Shown piece by piece: positions 6,451-10,803 of a stretch of DNA of 10,803 nt (position 1 is the first letter of the stretch; each line of letters opens with the position of its first letter). The notes under the pieces are model-generated. The model saw nothing but the letters and a program-made list of their open reading frames with translations, had not been told where the DNA came from and searched no databases. The translations under genes were made by a program, and so were the position numbers. The DNA comes from Alistipes sp. (GTDB taxonomy: Bacteria > Bacteroidota > Bacteroidia > Bacteroidales > Rikenellaceae): the NCBI GenBank assembly GCA_017559685.1, contig JAFYQY010000060.1, positions 1-10,803 on the forward strand. Direction: 5' to 3'.

Positions 6451-6466
6451 GCGTTTTCGAAGACGC
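6451..6466. repeat. 16-bp near-perfect palindrome
   Basis: GCGTTTTC (6451-6458) faces GAAGACGC (6459-6466) with no spacer and one mismatch (G-U in RNA). Two half-sites with two-fold symmetry could bind a dimeric regulator. Just after it, CAATG and CATTG (within 6466-6486) make a second small inverted repeat. No gene start is close on either strand, which weakens an operator reading. Confidence 0.35.
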
Positions 6467-6538
6467 AATGTTTCGACAGGCATTGTCAGGGGTGATTACC
6501 TGTGTTGATCTGTAATATACGATAGGCACAGCAAAGCA

Positions 6539-6662
6539 AAGAAACTGTATAACAAGGCTACTTTGTCGTTATACTCGCTCTCAAAATGCTCATTTACGCT
6601 AAGTAAACTCCGCTTTTTTGAGCTTCACAAGCCTAAAATTAGCTCTAGTTATACAACTTCTT
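6539..6662. repeat. 124-bp imperfect palindromic element
   Basis: AAGAAACTGTATAAC (6539-6553) and GTTATACAACTTCTT (6648-6662) are inverted repeats matching at 13 of 15 positions. Further in, AGGCT (6555-6559) faces AGCCT (6630-6634), CTCAAAA faces TTTTGAG around 6580-6621, and TTTAC faces GTAAA at the centre (6593-6605). A third GTTATAC at 6568-6574 lets the left arm also fold alone: GTATA-ACAAGG-cta-CTTTGT-cgt-TATAC. Nested arms and no open frame suggest a dispersed palindromic repeat or an RNA element. Confidence 0.5.
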
Positions 6663-6705
6663 AAAAAGTGAGGGGGCTCAACACAGACTTGTTGGACACC
6701 CCCTC
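6663..6705 (-). terminator. Terminator of the three-gene minus-strand operon
   Basis: Read on the minus strand, GAGGGGG (6705-6699) pairs with CCCCCTC (6676-6670). An inner CAACA/TGTTG stem supports it, and ACTTTTTAAG follows. It lies 24-66 nt after the stop of the lipoprotein gene. The stem is strong and the T run is correctly placed for the minus strand. Confidence 0.78.
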
Positions 6706-6728
6706 TGTTTTGTGGGTGCGAATAGTTG

Positions 6729-7505
6729 TTACATTGGATATACATCAAACTCGCCGTAACAGGTTATCTCAGCACGTTTGTTAGGGCTTGCGTAGATGTC
6801 GACCAATATTTCGTCGGTGCAGTTGTAGAGGGCATCGTGACACAATATCTGGTAGTGTGAGTTGCCAAAGTCGTGGTTGTCACAGTGGTTGCACTTGCCA
6901 TTTGTCTTGATGGTGAGTGTGATGGGCTTGGTCTCGCTGCTGACGTTGTCGACTGTTACGATGGTACCCTCGTAGCTGATATAGGCCTCGAGGTAGTTGC
7001 CTCGGTAGTCATCGCGTTGTTTGTATTCGTATGTGAAAATAATCACGGCACTGCCTGAAGACTCGGTAATGTGTAGCGAGTTAAATGTTGCCTTGAGTGT
7101 TCCATCCTCCATCGGTGTGATGGTGAGGTTGTAGCCTGTGCCTGAGTGTCGCTTAATCACCCATTCGCCCTCACCAAGAGGCTTATTTGCGGTGTTATAT
7201 GAGGTGTAGCTGCCGTTGGTGTTGCGAAGGCAGTATACTCCCAACACCTCAGAGGTCGTGAACTCAACACTGCCATAGTAGCGTTCGATAAGCTCCATTC
7301 GCTGCTGTGGGTCAGCTGTGTTCAATACCGTGTTTATGTTTAGTGCGTGGATGAGTGCATCGCAGATAAACTCGATATCGATCTTGGACTCATTCCAAAT
7401 TGTCTTACCCAGCAATGATGCGTCACGATTCTCGCCATCGTCTGTTTGGCAGGCGGTTGTGAGTACTGCTGTTGCAAGGAGTAGAGTATAGATAAGTCGT
7501 CTCAT
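6729..7505 (-). CDS. Lipoprotein of unknown function with a C-terminal Cys/His cluster
   Basis: 258 residues. Residues 1-18 form a lipoprotein signal peptide with the lipobox LTTAC and Cys19, followed by QTDDGEN. This fits export to the periplasmic or surface face of the outer membrane; the acidic residues after the Cys resemble the Bacteroidota surface-export signal only loosely. The body is mostly beta-strand-like (YNLTITPMEDGTLKATFNSL at 125-144, AVIIFTYEYK at 153-162). Near the C-terminus CNHC (205-208), H211, H217, C222-H223 and C229 cluster within 25 residues. That could be a metal site or a disulfide-bonded loop. I do not recognise the family. It is last in an operon, 12 nt after the 245-aa beta-barrel gene, and may act with those outer-membrane proteins. 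Confidence 0.8.
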   Translation of the reverse strand: MRRLIYTLLLATAVLTTACQTDDGENRDASLLGKTIWNESKIDIEFICDALIHALNINTVLNTADPQQRMELIERYYGSVEFTTSEVLGVYCLRNTNGSYTSYNTANKPLGEGEWVIKRHSGTGYNLTITPMEDGTLKATFNSLHITESSGSAVIIFTYEYKQRDDYRGNYLEAYISYEGTIVTVDNVSSETKPITLTIKTNGKCNHCDNHDFGNSHYQILCHDALYNCTDEILVDIYASPNKRAEITCYGEFDVYPM

Positions 7506-7517
7506 AGTCGTAAATTT

Positions 7518-8255
7518 TTAGAATCTAACACCAATGCCTCCGCGAACTACGCCACCAATAAATCCTCCAAGCTCAACAAAGCCGTAGACACGCTGTCCAA
7601 CGTGTAGACCAACCCAGGTGACGTCGATCATAGGGATTGTCTCGCTATATCCCGTTGTCTCCCTCTGGTAGCTAAAGCCGAGGCCTAACGAAGAGTACAT
7701 CGAGACATAGTTGCGGTGTAGCCAGCTAAAACGCATATCGAAGAGTGCTGTGGTCACAACGCGGCTATTGCGGCGGAATATCTTGTTTGTGCCAACGTGG
7801 CGTTCTGTCATAGTCTCAAAGCCCACAACGCCCTTTACGCCGAGGCCCAACCAACGTTTCACGTTGTGGTGATAGTCGATGGCAAGTGCTGGGATGGTGA
7901 TTGTTGGGGTATCGTAGAAGCGAGCTTTGGCAAGCTTCTCGCTGAAGGTGTTCGCAAAGCTTGGTAGTGTGTCCTTGTCATATCCATATTCCCAGAAAAG
8001 TAGTGAGAGTATCAACCCTGGAGCTCCAGCACCCACTTGCAATGAGTTGTTGAACTTGAGAGATGGAAAGTTATTGTTGAAGCGATGGAGGTTTTCGTAG
8101 TACTTTGCATCTCTCGTCTCGTTGCTAATCTCAGCGGTGTATGTCGCGACGCTCTTTGAGAGTGCATCGATGTCGACATCCTGTGCTGAAGTGTGCCACG
8201 CTACCGCCATAACTCCAATTGTAAGTAGCACAAATCGTAGTCTTAGATTCTTCAT
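7518..8255 (-). CDS. Outer-membrane beta-barrel candidate protein 2
   Basis: 245 residues with a signal peptide ending HTSAQ at residues 21-25. The mature region alternates hydrophobic and polar residues and ends in GGIGVRF, a terminal Phe as in many outer-membrane beta-barrels. LGLGVKGVVGFETM, YVSMYSSLGLGFSYQ and WVGLHVGQRVYGFVELG look like transmembrane strands. The last three match, in order, segments of the 237-aa protein encoded just upstream (LYSGLGLGLSF, FVGISVGRKFFGYCDLG, GIGYRF), so the two are paralogues from a tandem duplication. An N-terminal helical stretch (ALSKSVATYTAEISNETRDAK) has no counterpart in the paralogue. The specific function is unknown. It is the middle gene of the operon, 11 nt after the first. 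Confidence 0.8.
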   Translation of the reverse strand: MKNLRLRFVLLTIGVMAVAWHTSAQDVDIDALSKSVATYTAEISNETRDAKYYENLHRFNNNFPSLKFNNSLQVGAGAPGLILSLLFWEYGYDKDTLPSFANTFSEKLAKARFYDTPTITIPALAIDYHHNVKRWLGLGVKGVVGFETMTERHVGTNKIFRRNSRVVTTALFDMRFSWLHRNYVSMYSSLGLGFSYQRETTGYSETIPMIDVTWVGLHVGQRVYGFVELGGFIGGVVRGGIGVRF

Positions 8256-8266
8256 AGTCGTAGAGC

Positions 8267-8980
8267 TTATTTGTGGTTAAACCTATAGCCAATGCCAGCC
8301 GAAACGATGCCTCGTGAGCCAACGCCAAGGTCACAATATCCGAAGAATTTGCGGCCAACGCTGATGCCTACAAATGTGAGGTCGTAGGCTATGCTCGTTG
8401 TCCAGGCTATGTTTCCATTGTCGTGGTAGTGGGCGAATGATAGGCCGAGTCCTAAACCTGAGTAGAGTTGAACAATGCCCTGTCTTACCCACGCAAAGCG
8501 TACTTCGGGCATAAGGGTGTAGCTGTTGAAATTGAATGTGCCAACACGCGTGTTGAATGGTAATTCGCGAATGGTACGAATACCTCCGCTATAGACTGCT
8601 ACGCCACCAACGTAGAGCCACTCCTTGATCCACGATCCAGCCTCAAAGCCTAGCGTAAACCAGAATGGATTGTTGTAGTCAAGATTTTTGTCCATCTCTC
8701 CTGGTTCGAAGTGTAGTTCCCACATATTGTCGGTGGTATAGCCCGTAGGCGTAAGTGCAGCTACAGCTGTGCCTAGACGCAACTCAGTAGTATTATTTAC
8801 TAAAGGTACACGATAACGAGTGGCAGCATCGTCACTCTCCACGTGGGGGTAGAAGCGAACTTTGTAGGTGCCTAATGAATCGCGGTACGAAAAGCGAATC
8901 TGTGCCGATGCCTCGGTCGCAAAGATGGTCACGAATAAGGACACGGCAAGGAGTGTGAAAAGTTTAAGGTTTAGTCGCAT
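8267..8980 (-). CDS. Outer-membrane beta-barrel candidate protein 1
   Basis: 237 residues with signal peptide 1-26 (TEASAQ). The body contains amphipathic strands (FWFTLGFEAGSWI, WLYVGGVAVYSGGI, YTLMPEVRFAWV, VQLYSGLGLGLSFAHY, DLTFVGISVGRKFFGYCDLG, IVSAGIGYRF), consistent with a small 8- to 10-strand outer-membrane barrel. The start ATG at 8978-8980 lies about 20-25 nt from a well-formed promoter, so it is the first gene of the operon. It is a paralogue of the next gene, with the closest match in the last third. It ends FNHK rather than the terminal Phe seen in the paralogue. No enzyme motif is visible, so a structural or transport role is inferred only from the fold pattern. Confidence 0.8.
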   Translation of the reverse strand: MRLNLKLFTLLAVSLFVTIFATEASAQIRFSYRDSLGTYKVRFYPHVESDDAATRYRVPLVNNTTELRLGTAVAALTPTGYTTDNMWELHFEPGEMDKNLDYNNPFWFTLGFEAGSWIKEWLYVGGVAVYSGGIRTIRELPFNTRVGTFNFNSYTLMPEVRFAWVRQGIVQLYSGLGLGLSFAHYHDNGNIAWTTSIAYDLTFVGISVGRKFFGYCDLGVGSRGIVSAGIGYRFNHK

Positions 8981-9002
8981 AGTTTTCGCGGTTTTGTTAC
9001 TG

Positions 9003-9034
9003 CAAAGTTAGGTAACAAATGGCCCGCGAACAAA
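9003..9034 (-). promoter_or_regulatory. Promoter of the beta-barrel/lipoprotein operon
   Basis: On the minus strand, TTTG (9034-9031) and TAACTTTG (9010-9003) are 20 nt apart. This is an exact Bacteroidetes -33/-7 pair (TTTG, TAnnTTTG). Transcription would begin about 15-20 nt before the ATG that ends at 8980, leaving a very short leader. Confidence 0.72.
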
Positions 9035-9073
9035 TTTTTGGGGCAAAAGTTTTTCCGCGAGGTGGTGGTTAAC

Positions 9074-9131
9074 TATCTAAAAATCAACGAGTTGAAAAAT
9101 GCGATTTTGTGAATTTTTCAACTCGTTGATT
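9074..9131 (-). terminator. Terminator after the HAD phosphatase gene
   Basis: A perfect 19-bp inverted repeat: AATCAACGAGTTGAAAAAT at 9082-9100 and its complement at 9113-9131, with a 12-nt loop. On the minus strand it is followed by TTTTTAG, so it terminates transcripts of the gene ending at 9209. In the rest of the 8981-9208 interval, apart from the promoter at 9003-9034, I see only a loose CAGTGTGTTA repeat (9134 and 9183). Confidence 0.78.
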
Positions 9132-9208
9132 ATCAGTGTGTTACGATTGTGCAATTTTGTATTTGCGGAAACGACTGAAATTCAGTGTGTTATGGTGTTA
9201 TAGTGTGT

Positions 9209-10051
9209 TTATATGCTCTTTGCAACCTCCAATTCCGATAGTCGCTGGTCGAGTTCGATTTTGTCGATGATTGTCTTGACAACAATGTCGATTTCCGAGC
9301 CTTCGGAGTAGTCGGCAGGGCAGACGTGGTTAACACGATTGTCACGAATAAGCTCGTTGAGTAACGAACGCTGACGCTCCTCCTCAGGGTTGTAGACAGC
9401 AATTGAGTGACCACCAAAATTCTTGACCAAACGCATACAGGGGATGTCAGTAGTACCATCGCCAAAGTAGATCATACGCGAAAATGGCACTGGACGTTTG
9501 TGCTCCTCCATAAATCGGTTTACGTCCTTAGTGTCGAAGACCGACTCGACTCCCTTATTAATTTTAAATATGAATTGAGTCTTATTGGTGTAGTTGACCG
9601 CAACAGCTGGCCAGTAGGCGATGCCATCTACATTGTATAGGAACGAGCAGGCGTAGATGTTCTTGAACTCGTGGGCAATAGCTGTACCCTCGATAATCTC
9701 CTTGAGGCCTGATGAGTTGACGTAGTGAAGAATGTTGATGCCTCGCTTCTTGCCATAGTCGTTGATACGCTTGAACCACTCCACAACGCCATTGTAGAAC
9801 TGTACGTTGCGTCCCGACTCGCGGAAGGCTTCACGCCGAAGCGAGAGACCCTTTGACTGTGCAGCCTGGAGCATACGGGCCATATAGGTGAGCACCTGGT
9901 CGGCATCCTGCTCCTCGGCGAGGGTGTTGGCCTCCTCCCAGAACTCCATATTGCTCTTGCCCACAGCGGGGATAAAGTCGTACTCCTGCATATTGCCTGG
10001 GGCGAGCGTGCCATCAAAATCGTAGATCAAAGCAACGGTAATATTCTCCAT
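9209..10051 (-). CDS. HAD-superfamily phosphatase (phosphoserine phosphatase-like)
   Basis: 280 residues from the ATG at 10051. A GTG two codons upstream is possible, but the ATG starts at the usual distance from motif I. All four HAD motifs are present: DFDGTL with Asp11 (nucleophile) and Asp13 (acid/base) at 11-16; Ser113/Ser114 in VNSSG as motif II; Lys157 or Lys163 in TNKTQFIFK as motif III; and GDGTTD with Asp198 and Asp202 for Mg2+ as motif IV. A helical cap (about 20-105) sits between motifs I and II, as in C1-type cap members such as phosphoserine phosphatases. The cytoplasmic reaction is phosphoester hydrolysis through an aspartyl-phosphate intermediate; the substrate cannot be read from the sequence. 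No signal peptide. It is transcribed divergently from the nitroreductase gene. Confidence 0.9.
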   Translation of the reverse strand: MENITVALIYDFDGTLAPGNMQEYDFIPAVGKSNMEFWEEANTLAEEQDADQVLTYMARMLQAAQSKGLSLRREAFRESGRNVQFYNGVVEWFKRINDYGKKRGINILHYVNSSGLKEIIEGTAIAHEFKNIYACSFLYNVDGIAYWPAVAVNYTNKTQFIFKINKGVESVFDTKDVNRFMEEHKRPVPFSRMIYFGDGTTDIPCMRLVKNFGGHSIAVYNPEEERQRSLLNELIRDNRVNHVCPADYSEGSEIDIVVKTIIDKIELDQRLSELEVAKSI

Positions 10052-10077
10052 TATCACTCTTTTTTGGTTCTATGCAT

Positions 10078-10109
10078 CAAAATTACGAAAAAAACACTAT
10101 TTTTGCAAT
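10078..10109 (-). promoter_or_regulatory. Promoter of the HAD phosphatase gene
   Basis: Minus-strand TAATTTTG (10085-10078) matches the -7 box TAnnTTTG. ATTG (10109-10106), 20 nt upstream, is a one-mismatch -33 element. The start site would lie about 20 nt before the ATG at 10051. Confidence 0.6.
10098..10105 (+). promoter_or_regulatory. -7 box of the nitroreductase-rdgB operon
   Basis: TATTTTTG matches TAnnTTTG and lies 43 nt before the ATG at 10149. There is no good TTTG at 19-21 nt upstream, so the -33 element is degenerate. It falls exactly between the two elements of the opposing promoter, so the two polymerase sites overlap. Confidence 0.5.
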
Positions 10110-10148
10110 TAATAGAGAAAATAATTTACCAAAACTAACTGATATATT

Positions 10149-10682
10149 ATGGATTTTAAGGAAGTTGTAAGAAAGCGTCGCTCAACACGTCGCTATACTG
10201 GTAAGCCAGTAGAGGTTGAGAAGCTCTACTCAGCAATGGAGCTCGCACTCTTGGCACCATCGTCAAAGAATACCCGTTCTACTCGCCTTATGGCAGTTAC
10301 TAACCTTGAGAAGGTTCACGCCCTTGGTCGTTTGCGTGACTGGGGTGCTTCGCTTCTTGAGGAGGCAGGTGCAGCTGTTGTAATTTTGGGCGACGAGCAG
10401 GCAAGCCCAATGTGGCAGACTAATGCCTCGATTATGGCCACTGTGCTTCAGCTCGCTTTGGTTGACGAGGGTTTGGCGTCGTGCTGGGTACACGTTGGCG
10501 ATTACCTCACACTCAAGGATGAGCCAGAGAGTCAGCGTAGCGAGGACTATGTTAAGGAGGTTCTTCCAGAGATTCCTGAGGGCTACCGCGTGTGGGCTGT
10601 AATCTCTATCGGCTATGCCGACTACACCCCAAAGCCACTGCCTCAGTATGAGGGTCCAGAGCGAATCATCATCGTGGAATAG
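10149..10682 (+). CDS. Nitroreductase-family FMN-dependent oxidoreductase
   Basis: 177 residues, a typical length for short nitroreductases. The N-terminus MDFKEVVRKRRSTRRYTGKP holds the RRSxRxY/F FMN-phosphate-binding motif (Arg10, Arg11, Ser12, Arg14). ALLAPSSKNTRSTRLMAV (33-50) is the APSxxNxQPWxF-type flavin motif. The middle helix region WQTNASIMATVLQLALVDEGLASCWVHV (89-116) matches the dimer and FMN-contact segment (ASIMxxxLQLAAxxxGLxSCW). IPEGYRVWAVISIGYA (142-157) matches the conserved PEgyxvxxxixlGyp strand. These cytosolic homodimers use NAD(P)H to reduce quinones, nitro compounds or related acceptors; the physiological substrate is unknown. It is 3 nt upstream of rdgB, so the two are co-transcribed. 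Confidence 0.92.
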   Translation: MDFKEVVRKRRSTRRYTGKPVEVEKLYSAMELALLAPSSKNTRSTRLMAVTNLEKVHALGRLRDWGASLLEEAGAAVVILGDEQASPMWQTNASIMATVLQLALVDEGLASCWVHVGDYLTLKDEPESQRSEDYVKEVLPEIPEGYRVWAVISIGYADYTPKPLPQYEGPERIIIVE

Positions 10683-10685
10683 GCT

Positions 10686-10803
10686 ATGAAGATTGTATTT
10701 GCAACCAACAATGCCCACAAACTTTCGGAGGTTAGTGCAGTGCTTGGTGAGGGCTTTGAGCTTGTGACACTTCGCGAAGTGGGTATTACCGAAGATATTC
10801 CCG
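10686..10803 (+). CDS. rdgB: XTP/dITP diphosphatase (RdgB/HAM1), N-terminal part
   Basis: 39 codons are present before the window ends. [16 protein letters not shown] is the signature start of the RdgB/HAM1 family, with the (S/T)xNxxKxxE nucleotide-binding motif (TNNAHKLSE at residues 7-15). It is followed by [11 protein letters not shown], matching the usual LxDIgIxEdIpE segment. The family hydrolyses non-canonical purine nucleoside triphosphates (ITP, dITP, XTP) to monophosphates and pyrophosphate, cleaning the nucleotide pool in the cytoplasm. The ATG is 3 nt after the nitroreductase stop, so the genes are translationally close-coupled. Confidence 0.93.
   Translation, partial: MKIVFATNNAHKLSEVSAVLGEGFELVTLREVGITEDIP

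Larger units (their letters stand above)
6210..6728. other. 519-bp intergenic region without a convincing gene
   Basis: Apart from the inverted repeats and terminator listed separately, this stretch has only short frames with no recognisable protein, such as one on the minus strand at 6529-6338 without signal peptide or motif. Convergent transcripts end here: the + strand operon stopping at 6209 and the - strand operon stopping at 6729. The density of palindromes is much higher than elsewhere in the window. Confidence 0.7.

Noticed and set aside
6338..6529. Minus-strand 63-codon open frame in the intergenic region
   Set aside because: No signal peptide, no recognisable motif, no promoter in front of it, and it crosses the inverted repeats at 6363-6423 and 6451-6466.
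9134..9210. CAGTGTGTTA(C/T)G repeated at 9134 and 9183, with AGTGTGTTT at 9202
   Set aside because: Short, simple GT-rich similarity just after a stop codon with irregular spacing; not enough to call a repeat array or operator.

Overview
The window looks chromosomal and comes from a member of the Bacteroidota, most likely order Bacteroidales. The evidence is a BACON/BspA-type leucine-rich-repeat lipoprotein, a FISUMP-like secreted protein, signal peptides ending in SAQ/YAQ, and several close matches to the Bacteroidetes -7 box TAnnTTTG in front of genes. Genus cannot be fixed from this sequence; a Rikenellaceae- or Prevotella-like gut organism is only a guess.

Layout. (1) 1-2368, + strand: the last 50 codons of an unidentified gene, then a 702-residue surface lipoprotein (two BACON-like domains plus BspA-type LRRs), closed by a hairpin terminator. 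(2) 2369-6308, + strand, visibly AT-richer: an accessory block. It holds a decayed copy of a gene pair (the 3' end of a FISUMP-like gene, then the 5' end of a second secreted-protein gene). Next come a terminator, a promoter and a roughly 290-nt leader rich in base-paired segments. A compact operon follows: a YD-repeat-like secreted protein, an intact FISUMP-like protein, and the intact form of the second secreted protein. A 20-bp perfect inverted repeat lies after it. (3) 6209-6728: about 500 bp without a convincing gene, containing three separate inverted-repeat structures and the terminator of the next operon. (4) 8980-6729, - strand: three genes 11-12 nt apart encoding two paralogous outer-membrane beta-barrel candidates and a lipoprotein, behind a good Bacteroidetes promoter. 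(5) 9131-10803: housekeeping-like genes. An HAD-family phosphatase on the - strand is divergent from a nitroreductase on the + strand, which is followed 3 nt later by the start of rdgB (XTP/dITP diphosphatase).

How they fit together. Seven of the complete genes encode exported proteins, so most of the window concerns the cell envelope or surface. The most interesting part is 2470-6308: a tandemly duplicated, partly decayed pair of secreted-protein genes flanking a structured leader with mutually exclusive pairings next to a U7 tract. The second is 6260-6662, where three unrelated palindromic elements sit in one intergenic space. I see no CRISPR array, tRNA, rRNA, integrase or transposase.
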